In this document: positions 9,775 through 18,632 of the stretch, one piece after another
Layout of the letters: each line of letters starts with the position of its first letter
Position numbering within the stretch: position 1 is the stretch's first letter
DNA from: Rubrivivax gelatinosus
GTDB taxonomy: Bacteria; Pseudomonadota; Gammaproteobacteria; Burkholderiales; Burkholderiaceae_C
DNA: 54,779 nt
Assembly (NCBI RefSeq): GCF_016583785.1
Contig: NZ_NRRU01000025.1
Location: 1-54,779, forward strand
Direction of reading: 5' to 3'
The notes under the pieces: model-generated
The model's database searches: none
What the model was told of the DNA's origin: nothing
Seen by the model: only the letters and a program-made list of their open reading frames with translations
Translations under genes and position numbers: made by a program

Positions 9775-10938
9775 TCAGGAGTCGTTGGACGGCGTGAATT
9801 CGTCCGCGCTGAAGTTCGCGATCGCCGCGCGGCCGACCAGCAGCGTGTCGACGGTGCCCAGCGTGCGCAGGTCCTTCTTCGTGTAGGGCAGGCGGTGCAG
9901 CAGGTAACGCATCGCGTTCAGGCGCGCGCGTTTCTTGCAATCCGACTTGATGACGATCCACGGCGCGTCCGAGGTGTCGGTGTGCAGGAACATCGATTCC
10001 TTGGCGCGCGTGTAGTCGTCCCACTTGTCGAGCGAGGCGACGTCGATCGGCGACAGCTTCCACTGCTTGAGCGGGTGCGCGCGGCGCTCCTTGAAGCGGC
10101 GGCGCTGCTCGTCGCGGCTGACCGAGAACCAGAACTTGAAGAGGTGCACGCCGCTTCTGACGAGTTGCCGTTCGAACTCCGGCGTCTGGCGCAGGAACTC
10201 GTCGTACTCGGCGTCGCTGCAGAAGCCCATCACGCGTTCGACGCCGGCGCGGTTGTACCAGCTGCGGTCGAACAGCACGATCTCGCCGCGCGTCGGCAGG
10301 TGCTGGATGTAGCGCTGGAAGTACCACTGGCCGCGTTCGACGTCGCTGGGTTTTTCCAGCGCGACGACACGCGCGCCGCGCGGGTTCAGGTGCTCCATGA
10401 ACCGTTTGATCGCACCGCCCTTGCCGGCGGCGTCGCGGCCTTCAAAGAGGATGACGACCCGCTGGCCGGTGTCCTTGACCCAGGCCTGCAGCTTCAGCAG
10501 CTCGACCTGAAGCCGGTACTTCTGGCGCTCGTAGTTGCGCCGCGACATCAGGTTGCGGTAGGGATAGGCGCCGTCGCGCCAGCCGGGGCGCAGCTCCATG
10601 TCGGGGTCGGTGCCTTCGACCGGCGCGCGGTCGCGGTCGAACAGCAGCCGGCGCAGCGCCTTGGCTTCGTCGGGCGAGGCGCCGGCGACCAGCGCCTGCA
10701 CCTGCCGCAGCCACTCGCCGTCGGGGTGCGGTTCGCCCGCCGCGTGCGCGGCGAGCACGTCCTTCAGCGCCATCGCGGTCGCCGTCTGGTGGCGTTCGGC
10801 GGCGCGTTCGACGACGTTGCGTTCGATTGCGGCGCCGTTGAGCGCCGGGGCGACGTCGCCGCTGGCGACGGCACGCGGGCGCCGGGCGCGGCGTGCCGGC
10901 TTGGCTGGAAGAGGGCTTGCGGCAGAATCCTGGGCCAT
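9775..10938 (-). CDS. ppk2: Polyphosphate kinase 2
   Basis: A 387-residue soluble kinase of the PPK2 family, which transfers phosphate between polyphosphate and nucleotides. Signatures: Walker [12 protein letters not shown] near residues 166-176, [18 protein letters not shown], and the lid/Walker B part [21 protein letters not shown]. These place it in the one-domain PPK2 group, many of which favour NTP synthesis from polyphosphate. The first 40 residues are a low-complexity Ala/Pro/Arg tail. The start at 10938 was chosen over an in-frame codon 27 nt upstream. It is divergent from the HAD phosphatase gene with only about 30 nt between start codons. Confidence 0.93.
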   Translation of the reverse strand: MAQDSAASPLPAKPARRARRPRAVASGDVAPALNGAAIERNVVERAAERHQTATAMALKDVLAAHAAGEPHPDGEWLRQVQALVAGASPDEAKALRRLLFDRDRAPVEGTDPDMELRPGWRDGAYPYRNLMSRRNYERQKYRLQVELLKLQAWVKDTGQRVVILFEGRDAAGKGGAIKRFMEHLNPRGARVVALEKPSDVERGQWYFQRYIQHLPTRGEIVLFDRSWYNRAGVERVMGFCSDAEYDEFLRQTPEFERQLVRSGVHLFKFWFSVSRDEQRRRFKERRAHPLKQWKLSPIDVASLDKWDDYTRAKESMFLHTDTSDAPWIVIKSDCKKRARLNAMRYLLHRLPYTKKDLRTLGTVDTLLVGRAAIANFSADEFTPSNDS

Positions 10939-10968
10939 GAGACGTGCTCGCGACGTTGCGACCACTGC

Positions 10969-11787
10969 ATGATCGACCGTCCAGCCGAGCTGTCAATTAT
11001 CTTGAGTCAAGCCGTCGAGCTCGATCCGGGCGCCTTGCACGGCGTGCTCGGCATCTTCACCGACATCGACGACACGCTGACCGCCGAGGGCCGCCTGGAC
11101 CCGCCGGCGGCCGCCGCGCTCGCCGAGCTGCAGGCCGCCGGCGTGCCGGTGATCGCCGTCACCGGCCGGCCGCTGGGCTGGTGCGTGCCGCACCTGGGCA
11201 TCTGGCCGCTGGCGGCGATGGTGGCCGAAAACGGCGGCGTCGCGCTGATCCCCGACGGCGACGGCGCCCGCATCGAATACGCCCAGAGCGCCGCCGAACG
11301 TGCAGCCAACGCGCTGCGCCTGCGCGCCACGGCCGAGCGCGTGCTGCGCGAGCTGCCGGGCACGGCGCTGGCGCGCGACAGCGACGGCCGCGTCACCGAC
11401 ATCGCCGTCGACCACAGCGAGTTCACCCGGCTCGACGAAGCGAGCATCGCCGCGGTCGTGCGCCTGATGCAGGAAGAGGGGCTGACGGCCACCGTCAGCT
11501 CGATCCACGTCAACGGCTGGATCGGCGGCCACTCCAAGCTGACGGCAGCGCAGTGGATGCTGCGCCGGCTGTATGGGCGCGAGCTGGCGCCCGAGATCGG
11601 GCGCTGGGCCTACGTCGGCGACTCGACCAACGACCAGCAGATGTTCGCGGCCTGCCCGCTGTCGGTCGGCGTCGCCAACCTGCGGCGTTTCGCCGCCCAG
11701 CTGAGGACCTGGCCGCGTTTCATCACCGCGGGTGAACGCGGTGCCGGCTTCGCCGAAGTCGCGCGCGCGGTGCTGGCGGGGCGCTGA
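10969..11787 (+). CDS. HAD-IIB family hydrolase
   Basis: A 272-residue phosphatase of the haloacid-dehalogenase superfamily. Motif I is FTDIDDTLT (two Asp nucleophile/acid residues near 34-36), motif II is VIAVTGRP, and motifs III/IV are HSKLTAAQWML with YVGDSTNDQQMF. The cap of about 90 residues between motifs II and III indicates the C2B cap of the Cof/mannosyl-3-phosphoglycerate phosphatase group. The substrate cannot be read from sequence; a sugar phosphate is most likely. The gene is divergent from ppk2 and convergent with the next small gene. Confidence 0.85.
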   Translation: MIDRPAELSIILSQAVELDPGALHGVLGIFTDIDDTLTAEGRLDPPAAAALAELQAAGVPVIAVTGRPLGWCVPHLGIWPLAAMVAENGGVALIPDGDGARIEYAQSAAERAANALRLRATAERVLRELPGTALARDSDGRVTDIAVDHSEFTRLDEASIAAVVRLMQEEGLTATVSSIHVNGWIGGHSKLTAAQWMLRRLYGRELAPEIGRWAYVGDSTNDQQMFAACPLSVGVANLRRFAAQLRTWPRFITAGERGAGFAEVARAVLAGR

Positions 11788-11788
11788 T

Positions 11789-12286
11789 TTAGGCCAGCGC
11801 GCGCGGCGCCAGGCGCCGGTAGGGCGCCTCGACCAGCTCGCGGTGGTGCCAGCCGCGGGCCGAGCGGATCGGGAACTCGGCCGCGTACTGCCCGTCCTCG
11901 CATGCCAGTTCGACGTAGAGCACCGCCCGGCGCTTGATCTTGCGTTCGCAGACGTAGACGAACAGCGCCTCGGGTCGCGGGTCGGAGAGCAGCTGTGCCA
12001 GCACGGTGCGGCGCTGGGTGTCGTCGGCCAGGCGCTCGGGGTCGGACGCGGTGCCGGCGACCGGCGCGATCCAGGTCGAGCCCAGCAGCTCGCCGGGGAT
12101 GCAGGGGTCCATCTCGATGCCGTAGAGCTGGCCTTCTATCGTCATGCCGCGGCGCACATTGGCCTGCAGCGGGCGGAACAGCTCGCGGAAGACGATGTTG
12201 ATGTCCGCCGACTCCATGAAGCGGTGCTGGCGGGCGCCGCGGTGTTCATGCAGCGGGGCGCCGAAGAGGTCGTCGAGTTGGGCCAT
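11789..12286 (-). CDS. Conserved hypothetical protein
   Basis: A 165-residue soluble protein I do not recognise. It has no signal peptide or membrane helix and has a mixed alpha/beta look: ADINIVFRELFRPLQANVRRGMTIEGQLYGIEMD, then LFVYVCERKIKRRAVLYVELACEDGQ. The start at 12286 (MAQLDDLFG) is preferred because the upstream extension is low-complexity. Its stop codon lies next to that of the HAD gene. Codon use is like that of its neighbours, so it is probably a real gene. Function unknown. Confidence 0.65.
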   Translation of the reverse strand: MAQLDDLFGAPLHEHRGARQHRFMESADINIVFRELFRPLQANVRRGMTIEGQLYGIEMDPCIPGELLGSTWIAPVAGTASDPERLADDTQRRTVLAQLLSDPRPEALFVYVCERKIKRRAVLYVELACEDGQYAAEFPIRSARGWHHRELVEAPYRRLAPRALA

Positions 12287-12420
12287 GAGAGGGTTTCGGC
12301 TCCGCGGCGCCAGCGTTGAGCGGGAAAAGCCGGGCAAAGTCCGCGTTGTGCGGCGAGACAGGCGGCCTCAGGCGTGCCTTCGGGCCCGGTTTCGGCATGC
12401 GCCGGGGCCGCCGGCGCGGC

Positions 12421-12426
12421 GACAAT
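12421..12426 (+). promoter_or_regulatory. purT: Predicted -10 element of purT
   Basis: GACAAT lies 35 nt before the purT start codon. The same hexamer stands shortly before the RlmI-type gene and the elongation-factor leader in this window, so it looks like the local form of a -10 box. No convincing -35 is visible. Confidence 0.4.
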
Positions 12427-12460
12427 GCGCGGCCTTCACCGACTCCCAACCCGCACCGCC

Positions 12461-13666
12461 ATGAGCTCTCCGATCGGCACCCCGCTCGCCCCTTCCGCCA
12501 CCCGCGTGCTGCTGCTGGGCAGCGGCGAACTCGGCAAGGAGGTGCTGATCGCGCTGCAGCGCCTGGGTGTCGAGACCATCGCCGTCGACCGCTACGAAAA
12601 TGCGCCCGGCCAGCAGGTCGCGCACCACGCGCGCACGATCACGATGAGCGACCCGGAGCAGCTGCGTGCGCTGCTCGAAGCCGAGAAGCCGCAGCTCGTC
12701 GTGCCCGAGATCGAGGCGATCGCGACGCCGGTGCTCGAGCAGATGGAAGCCGAAGGCCGCATCCGCTGCATCCCGACGGCACGCGCCGCGCGCCTGACCA
12801 TGGACCGCGAAGGCATACGCCGCCTGGCCGCCGAGACCCTGGGCCTGCCGACCAGCCCCTACCGCTTCTGCGACTCGCTCGAGGAACTGCAGGCCGCGAT
12901 AGCCGGCGGCATCGGCTATCCCTGCGTCGTCAAGCCGGTGATGAGCTCCAGCGGCAAGGGCCAGAGCAGAATCGACGGCCCCGACGGCGTGAAGAAGGCC
13001 TGGGACTACGCGATGGCCGGCGGCCGTGTCGCCGGCGGCCGCATCATCGTCGAGGGCTTCATCGACTTCGACTACGAGATCACGCTGCTGACGGTGCGTG
13101 CGCTCGGCGCCGACGGCCAGCCGCAGACGCAGTTCTGCGCTCCCGTCGGCCACGTGCAGGTCAGCGGCGACTACGTCGAGAGCTGGCAGCCGCACCCGAT
13201 GAGCCCGGCGGCGCTGGCCGCTGCGCGCGACATCGCGAAGAAGATCACCGACGACCTGGGCGGTCTGGGCCTGTTCGGCGTCGAGCTCTTCGTCAAGGGT
13301 GACCAGGTCTGGTTCAGCGAGGTCAGCCCGCGCCCGCACGACACCGGCATGGTGACGATGGCCACGCAGTGGCAGAACGAGTTCGAGCTGCACGCACGCG
13401 CCATCCTCGGCCTGCCGGTGGACACGACGCTGAAGAGCCCGGGCGCCAGCGCCGTGGTCTACGGCGGCGTCGACGCCGCCGGCATCGTCTTCGACGGCGT
13501 CGCCGACGCGCTGGCGGTGCCGGGCAGCGAGCTGCGCCTGTTCGGCAAGCCCGAGAGCTTCGTCAAGCGCCGCATGGGTGTGGCGCTGGTGCACGCCGAC
13601 GACGTCGACACCGCACGCGAACGCGCCAAGCTGGCGGCGTCGCGCGTCAAGCCGCGCGCGGCCTGA
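12461..13666 (+). CDS. purT: Formate-dependent phosphoribosylglycinamide formyltransferase (GAR transformylase 2)
   Basis: A 401-residue ATP-grasp enzyme of purine synthesis that makes formyl-GAR from GAR, ATP and free formate, bypassing 10-formyl-THF. The N-terminal [20 protein letters not shown] and [14 protein letters not shown], the ATP-grasp lid [15 protein letters not shown], and [13 protein letters not shown] are diagnostic. Length agrees with the E. coli enzyme (392). Its use of formate is notable because pflB, which makes formate, is in the same window. It stands alone on the plus strand. Confidence 0.95.
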   Translation: MSSPIGTPLAPSATRVLLLGSGELGKEVLIALQRLGVETIAVDRYENAPGQQVAHHARTITMSDPEQLRALLEAEKPQLVVPEIEAIATPVLEQMEAEGRIRCIPTARAARLTMDREGIRRLAAETLGLPTSPYRFCDSLEELQAAIAGGIGYPCVVKPVMSSSGKGQSRIDGPDGVKKAWDYAMAGGRVAGGRIIVEGFIDFDYEITLLTVRALGADGQPQTQFCAPVGHVQVSGDYVESWQPHPMSPAALAAARDIAKKITDDLGGLGLFGVELFVKGDQVWFSEVSPRPHDTGMVTMATQWQNEFELHARAILGLPVDTTLKSPGASAVVYGGVDAAGIVFDGVADALAVPGSELRLFGKPESFVKRRMGVALVHADDVDTARERAKLAASRVKPRAA

Positions 13667-13912
13667 CGGGGCACCGGCGCCGCGCACGCGCCGGTCGTGG
13701 ACAACCACACGCTCGTCCCGACCGGGCAGCGGGCGGCGGGCGCGCAGGGCTCAAGCCGGGCCCTGGCGCGGCCGATCAGCGACTGAGGCAGGACCTGCGG
13801 CGCCGCAAGGCGTCGCTCGCCTGTCGACGGCCCGAGCGCGATGTCACGCGCGGGGCCCGAGCCCGGCCCGGCAGACGGTGCCGACCACGACACCTTTCGC
13901 CCTGCGCCCGCC

Positions 13913-14872
13913 ATGTCCGATGCCCCCACGCTCGCAGCGAAGGTGCTGCTGCTCGAACACGACCCCCGCCACTACCAGGCGCTGTGGGACTTTTCCCAGT
14001 CGCTCGGGCTCGTCGTGCTGCCGCGCAGCGCAACCGACGCGCTGGCGACGCTGGGCCAGCACAAGGACCTGGGCGGCGTGATGCTGGCCGAGGACCTGCC
14101 CTGCGAGTCGGGTGACGCGCTGGCGCTGGCGCTGGCGATCAACCGCCTGCGGCCCGAGCTGCCGATCTTCCTGCGCCGCACCGGCACGCTGCCGCTGTCG
14201 GACGAGCAGGCGCGTGCGGCCAGCCACCCCTGGACCGAACTCGACACGCTGCGCGAGGCGATCGAGTGCAGCCTGTTCAGCCTGCGCTACCCGACCGAGC
14301 TCGTCACCGGCGTCGTCGAGCTGACGGCGGGCGCGATCCGCTCGATGTTCCCGCACGCCCAGGTGGACAACGAAGCACCGTACGTCGTGCACGACCGCAT
14401 CATCTTCGGCCAGGTGTCGACGCTGATCGCGCTGGAGAGCACCTGGTGCCGCGGCTACATGATGCTGCAGACGGAAGAGAGCGCGCTGCGCCAGGGCATG
14501 CTGCAGGGCTTCGGCTACGAAGGTGTCGGCGGCGACCTGAACTTCCGCGAGCTCAACCACCTGCTGGGCGAGACCACCAACCTGATCTGGGGCGCGTTCA
14601 AGAACCGCTACATCCCGCCCGAGGCCTTCGCCAACGAGCAGACCCAGGTGCCGATCGTCATCAACCACGAGCAGAAGTACATCTCCTTCGGCTCGCAGGA
14701 CCCGCAGCTGTGCGTGCGCTACCGGCTGTCGGACCCGCGGCGCCCGGGGCTGCCGCCGCTGATCATCGTGCAGCGGCTGATCTTCAACCTGCTGTGGAAG
14801 CCCGAACGTTTCACCGAATACGCCAGCCCGACCGACAAGCCCGGCGGCACCGGCGAACTCGAACTCTTCTGA
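13913..14872 (+). CDS. CheX-like phosphatase domain protein with N-terminal pseudo-receiver
   Basis: A 319-residue cytosolic protein. Residues about 8-110 have the strand/helix order of a receiver (VLLLEHDPRHYQALWDF, GVMLAEDLP, PELPIFLRRTG), but the usual phospho-acceptor Asp position in the third strand appears to be Ala, so it is probably unphosphorylatable. The C-terminal half resembles CheC/CheX phosphatases and contains the E-x-x-N motif at Glu220-Asn223 (GETTN) inside a long helix. Such proteins dephosphorylate CheY-type receivers. The following gene, 38 nt downstream, is a CheY-like receiver and the obvious partner. Confidence 0.75.
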   Translation: MSDAPTLAAKVLLLEHDPRHYQALWDFSQSLGLVVLPRSATDALATLGQHKDLGGVMLAEDLPCESGDALALALAINRLRPELPIFLRRTGTLPLSDEQARAASHPWTELDTLREAIECSLFSLRYPTELVTGVVELTAGAIRSMFPHAQVDNEAPYVVHDRIIFGQVSTLIALESTWCRGYMMLQTEESALRQGMLQGFGYEGVGGDLNFRELNHLLGETTNLIWGAFKNRYIPPEAFANEQTQVPIVINHEQKYISFGSQDPQLCVRYRLSDPRRPGLPPLIIVQRLIFNLLWKPERFTEYASPTDKPGGTGELELF

Positions 14873-14910
14873 AACCCCCAGCGCGTCGCGTGGCGCGAGG
14901 ATCCTGTCCC

Positions 14911-15282
14911 ATGGCCCATGTCCTGGTCGTCGACGACTCGAGCACGATGCGCGAGATCGTCTCCAGTTATCTCATCCAGAACGGTTTCGAAGTCACCGTG
15001 GCCAGCGACGGCCGCGACGGCATCGCCAAGCTCCAGCAGGACCCCGGCATCCGGCTGATCGTCAGCGACGTCAACATGCCCAACATGGACGGGCTGACGA
15101 TGGCGCAGAAGATCCGCAGCGAGTTCGGCAACAAGGACGTGCGCATCATCATGCTGACGACCGAGGACAACGCCGCGATCCGCGCCCGCGGGCGCGAGGT
15201 CGGCGTCACCGGCTGGATCGTCAAGCCCTTCCGCGGCGACGCGGTGCTGGCGCCGTTCCGCAAGTTCTGCGGGCTGAGCTGA
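14911..15282 (+). CDS. CheY-like single-domain response regulator
   Basis: A 123-residue stand-alone receiver domain: acidic pair in LVVDDSSTMREIV, phospho-acceptor Asp53 in IVSDVNMPNMDG, Thr in MLTTED, and Lys in WIVKPFRGD. There is no output domain, so it acts by protein-protein contact, as CheY does on the flagellar motor or in other pathways. It follows the CheX-like gene in what looks like a two-gene operon. No kinase or chemoreceptor gene is adjacent, so its input is unknown. Confidence 0.92.
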   Translation: MAHVLVVDDSSTMREIVSSYLIQNGFEVTVASDGRDGIAKLQQDPGIRLIVSDVNMPNMDGLTMAQKIRSEFGNKDVRIIMLTTEDNAAIRARGREVGVTGWIVKPFRGDAVLAPFRKFCGLS

Positions 15283-15300
15283 GCGCGGCGTGCCTGGTGC

Positions 15301-16083
15301 TCAGAAGGCGTAGAGGTAGCCGAGCCTGAGCTGGGGCACCGTCCGGCGCTCGACGATGGGGCTGTCGGCGACGCCGCTGCCATAACGCGTTGCCGACAGG
15401 TCCACCAGCAGTCGCTGGCGCGCAGCCAGGCTGTACTGGACGCGCACGCCGGCCTGCACCGCCAGCGTCGCATCGCCCTGGTACGCGGCGCGGCCCTGGC
15501 GCACTTCGTCGGAGCGCACGCCGTAGAAGTAGTCGACGGAGGTCCCGTCCAGACGCGTGAACTGGAGGTGCGGGACGATCCGGGCCTGCTGGCCCCACGT
15601 GAAGCCGTGTTCGATGCCCAGCTTCAGCTGCGAGCCCTCGCTGTGGCCGGAGACGTCCTTCAGGTACGCCAGCGAGACGTTGGCGACCGCGTTGTGCCAG
15701 GTCGAAGCCAGCCCGACGTAGACCGAGCCCTTGCGTTCGGCCATCCCTGCCAGCCGGTCGGAGTCTGATGCCTCGTAGCCTTCGCCGATCGAATACTGGG
15801 TGCGCAGCGCGAAGTCCAGCGTCCCGTAGGACGGCAGCTTCAGGTCGAGCTGAGTGCCGGCGAAGCGCAGCCATCGGCTCTCGTAGGTCAGCAGCGGCAG
15901 CACCCGGGTCTTCGTGTCGACGCCGGCGTAGGGACTGCGCATGGTGGCCAGGGCCAGGCCCAGGCCCCAGCGCTGGGTCTCCGGCTGGTCGGCGCCGTTC
16001 GGTTCGGCCGCATGGGCGGCGACGGCCGTCAGCAGGGCGAGGGCAAGCAGCAGCCGGGGCGCGCCGTTCGTGTTCTGGGTCAT
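15301..16083 (-). CDS. MipA/OmpV family outer-membrane protein
   Basis: A 260-residue precursor with a Sec signal peptide (cleavage after AAHAA, about residue 26). The barrel shows MipA/OmpV features: WGLGLALATMRSPYAGVDTKTRVLPLLTYE near the start, repeated amphipathic strands, and an aromatic C-terminus (LGYLYAF) for insertion by the Bam machinery. Members have been described as scaffold or porin-like proteins. It is convergent with the CheY-like gene, with 18 nt between them. Confidence 0.85.
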   Translation of the reverse strand: MTQNTNGAPRLLLALALLTAVAAHAAEPNGADQPETQRWGLGLALATMRSPYAGVDTKTRVLPLLTYESRWLRFAGTQLDLKLPSYGTLDFALRTQYSIGEGYEASDSDRLAGMAERKGSVYVGLASTWHNAVANVSLAYLKDVSGHSEGSQLKLGIEHGFTWGQQARIVPHLQFTRLDGTSVDYFYGVRSDEVRQGRAAYQGDATLAVQAGVRVQYSLAARQRLLVDLSATRYGSGVADSPIVERRTVPQLRLGYLYAF

Positions 16084-16177
16084 CGCTTCTCTGTCGGTGG
16101 AGGGATGGGAGCCCGGATCATCGCGCTTGTCGTGTGAAGCGCGCCATACCGTGCCGCCGCCGCTCCATCCCGGCGTT

Positions 16178-16217
16178 GGGCTTCGCTCACATCGCTGGCG
16201 CGATATGAGCGAAGCCC
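16178..16217. terminator. Long 18-bp hairpin between mipA and metK
   Basis: GGGCTTCGCTCACATCGC and GCGATATGAGCGAAGCCC enclose a TGGC loop; 17 of 18 positions pair. It lies downstream of metK and of the duplicated metK tail on the minus strand, and about 95 nt upstream of the mipA start. No T-tract follows, so it may be a mRNA 3'-end stabiliser rather than a classic terminator. Confidence 0.45.
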
Positions 16218-16240
16218 GAGAACCGACGCCGCGCCTGGCG

Positions 16241-16290
16241 CGGCGGGCTTACAGGCCGGCGGCCGCTCGCAGGGCGGCCGCTTTGTCGGT
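16241..16290 (-). repeat. Diverged duplicate of the last 13-15 codons of metK
   Basis: This 50-bp stretch matches 16376-16425, the true 3' end of metK, with about seven mismatches by hand count. On the minus strand it encodes the same residues as the metK terminus, [13 protein letters not shown] and a stop, with the differences at synonymous sites. The spacing between copies is 135 bp, and each copy is followed on the minus strand by a hairpin with a TGGC or GCCA loop. It is not a gene; it is a remnant of the tail of another metK allele. Confidence 0.8.
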
Positions 16291-16320
16291 CCGCAAGCTC
16301 CGGCCGGGCCTTGCGGCCCT

Positions 16321-16342
16321 TGACTTCGCTGGCGCGAAGTCA
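16321..16342 (-). terminator. Hairpin just downstream of metK
   Basis: TGACTTCGC and GCGAAGTCA form a 9-bp stem around TGGC, 42 nt beyond the metK stop codon. It is the counterpart of the longer hairpin at 16178-16217 in the duplicated metK-tail unit. No T-tract. Confidence 0.45.
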
Positions 16343-16383
16343 GCCTGCGCTGGCGCCCGGATACCGCGCTGCGCGCGGCGGGC

Positions 16384-17565
16384 TTACAGCCCGGCTGCGG
16401 CGCGCAGCGCCGCCGCTTTGTCAGTTCTCTCCCAGCTGAACTCGGGCTCTTCGCGGCCGAAGTGGCCGTAGGCCGCGGTCTTCTCGTAGATCGGGCGCAG
16501 CAGGTCCAGCATCTGGATGATGCCCTTGGGGCGCAGGTCGAAATGGGTCTCGACCAGCTTGGCGATCGCGGTGTCGGAGATGACGCCGGTGCCTTCGGTG
16601 TAGACCGTGATGTTCATCGGCTTGGCGACGCCGATGGCGTAGGCCACCTGCACCTGGCACTGGCGCGCCAGGCCGGCGGCGACCACGTTCTTGGCGACGT
16701 AGCGCGCGGCGTAGGCGGCCGAGCGGTCGACCTTGGACGGGTCCTTGCCCGAGAACGCGCCACCACCGTGCGGGCAGGCGCCGCCGTAGGTGTCGACGAT
16801 GATCTTGCGGCCGGTCAGGCCGCAGTCGCCTTGCGGGCCGCCGATGACGAAACGGCCGGTCGGGTTGACCAGGTAGCGCGTGTCCTGCAGCCATTCCTTG
16901 GGCAGCACCGGCTTGATGATCTCCTCGATGATCGCCTCGTAGAAGCTGGGCTTCAGCTTGGTGGCGGTCTCGCTCTGGTCGGGGTGGTGCTGGGTCGACA
17001 GCACGACGGTGTCGATCGAGTGCGGCTTGCCGTCGACGTAGCGCATCGTCACCTGGCTCTTGGCGTCGGGGCGCAGGAAGGGCAGCTTGCCGTTCTTGCG
17101 CAGCTCGGCCTGGCGTTCGACGAGGCGGTGCGCGTAGTAGATCGGCGCGGGCATCAGCTCGGGCGTCTCGTCGCAGGCGTAGCCGAACATCAGGCCCTGG
17201 TCGCCGGCACCGGTGTTCAGGTGGTCGTCGCTGGCGTGGTCCACGCCCTGGGCGATGTCGTTGCTCTGCTTGTCGTAGGCCACGAGCACCGCGCAGCCCT
17301 TGTAGTCGATGCCGTAGTCGGTGTTGTCGTAGCCGATGCGCTTGATCGTGTCGCGCGCGACCTGGATGTAGTCGACGTGCGCGTTGGTCGTGATCTCGCC
17401 GGCCAGCACCACGAGGCCGGTGTTGGTCAGCGTTTCGGCGGCGACGCGGCTGCGCGGGTCCTGCTTGAAGATCGCGTCGAGAATCGCGTCCGAGATCTGG
17501 TCGGCCACCTTGTCGGGATGGCCCTCGGAGACGGATTCGGAGGTGAAGAGGAATTCGTTCGCCAC
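16384..17565 (-). CDS. metK: S-adenosylmethionine synthase
   Basis: A 393-residue cytosolic enzyme making S-adenosylmethionine from methionine and ATP. Signatures: [24 protein letters not shown] at the N-terminus, the [12 protein letters not shown] hexapeptide loop region, and [18 protein letters not shown] in the phosphate-binding part. The start is GTG at 17565 with AGGAG nine bases upstream; the conserved N-terminus leaves no alternative. It supplies the methyl donor whose by-product is cleared by ahcY. The gene is divergent from the lauroyltransferase gene, across a 212-nt region in which I found no riboswitch I could name. Confidence 0.97.
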   Translation of the reverse strand: MANEFLFTSESVSEGHPDKVADQISDAILDAIFKQDPRSRVAAETLTNTGLVVLAGEITTNAHVDYIQVARDTIKRIGYDNTDYGIDYKGCAVLVAYDKQSNDIAQGVDHASDDHLNTGAGDQGLMFGYACDETPELMPAPIYYAHRLVERQAELRKNGKLPFLRPDAKSQVTMRYVDGKPHSIDTVVLSTQHHPDQSETATKLKPSFYEAIIEEIIKPVLPKEWLQDTRYLVNPTGRFVIGGPQGDCGLTGRKIIVDTYGGACPHGGGAFSGKDPSKVDRSAAYAARYVAKNVVAAGLARQCQVQVAYAIGVAKPMNITVYTEGTGVISDTAIAKLVETHFDLRPKGIIQMLDLLRPIYEKTAAYGHFGREEPEFSWERTDKAAALRAAAGL

Positions 17566-17777
17566 TGCTGAAAGCTCCTGTTGGTCTGTCTATCGCACCC
17601 TGACTTCGCGATCGTCGGGTCAGACAGTTCTGGAGCCGCGGCGAACGCTTTAGCGGATTTGTTGAGCCAACCCCGCATGCTGCGGCGTCAGGCCCGGCGG
17701 GGGCTCGGTATCCTTCGGCTCCCCGCGTCGCCCCGCAAGTTGTCCTGTTAACTCGGCGACGCGCGGATCATACAAGC

Positions 17778-18632
17778 ATGCATTTCCTGGTCCGCTGGCT
17801 ATCTCGCCGTTCATTGAGATTTCTCCACATGTTGGGCGGTTTGCTGGGTTGGCTGGCCTACGCGTTGTCTCCCACCTACCGTCGCCGGCTGGCTGCCAAC
17901 GCCGCGCTCGCCGGGCTGACGCCGGCCCAGCGCCGCGAAGCGGTGGCCGACGCCGGCCGCCTGGTGATGGAAGTGCCGCGGCTGTGGCTGCGCCCGCGCG
18001 AGCAGCCGATCGCCGACCCGGTGCGCTGGGAAGGCGCCGAACTGCTGGAGCCGCTGCTCGGCCGCGGCAAAGGCCTGGTGCTGCTGACGCCGCACATGGG
18101 CAGCTTCGAGATCGCCGCCCAGGCCTATGCCGAACGTTTCGGCGCACGCCAGCCGATCACCGTGCTCTACCGCCCGGCGCGCAAGCAGCTGCTGCGTGAA
18201 CTGGAGGAGACCGCACGCGCCCGGCCCGCGCTGGCCACCGCGCCGGCGACGCTGGCCGGCGTGCGCCAGATGCTGCGCGCCTTGAAGAAAGGCGAAACCG
18301 TGGGCCTGCTGCCCGATCAGGTGCCGCCCGAAGGGCAGGGCGTGTGGGCGCCGTTCTTCGGCAAGCCCGCCTATACGATGACGCTGGCCGCGCGCCTGGT
18401 GCAGCAGACCGGCGCCGCCGTCGCGATCGTCTGGGCCGAGCGCCTGGAGCGCGGCAGCGGCTACGCGGTGCGTGTGCTGGCGCTGCCCGAGCCGCTGCCC
18501 GAAGGCGCTGATGACGAGGCGGCCGCGCTGGCCGTGAACCGTTCGATGGAAGCCGTGATCCGCATGAAGCCCACGCAGTACCTCTGGGGCTACCACCGCT
18601 ACAAGGCGCCGCGCCGCGCCGCCGCGTCATGA
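17778..18632 (+). CDS. LpxL/HtrB-type lipid A acyltransferase (first of a tandem pair)
   Basis: A 284-residue inner-membrane acyltransferase. One N-terminal membrane segment (residues about 15-30, MLGGLLGWLAYALSP) precedes the catalytic domain with the H-x4-[D/E] motif HMGSFE in LLTPHMGSFEIAAQAYAERFG. Further LpxL-family blocks are LLPDQVPPEGQGVWAPFFG and the C-terminal QYLWGYHRYK. These enzymes add secondary acyl chains to lipid A on the cytoplasmic face. The stop overlaps the ATG of the next acyltransferase by 4 nt, so the two are translationally coupled. Confidence 0.9.
   Translation: MHFLVRWLSRRSLRFLHMLGGLLGWLAYALSPTYRRRLAANAALAGLTPAQRREAVADAGRLVMEVPRLWLRPREQPIADPVRWEGAELLEPLLGRGKGLVLLTPHMGSFEIAAQAYAERFGARQPITVLYRPARKQLLRELEETARARPALATAPATLAGVRQMLRALKKGETVGLLPDQVPPEGQGVWAPFFGKPAYTMTLAARLVQQTGAAVAIVWAERLERGSGYAVRVLALPEPLPEGADDEAAALAVNRSMEAVIRMKPTQYLWGYHRYKAPRRAAAS

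Noticed and set aside
17566..17777. Possible SAM riboswitch before metK: the minus strand reads AACAAATCCGCTAAAGC, somewhat like the 3' part of the SAM-II motif.
   Set aside because: The first half of the SAM-II core (the pairing partner and the GTGATTT-type segment) is not present, and no other SAM class fits.
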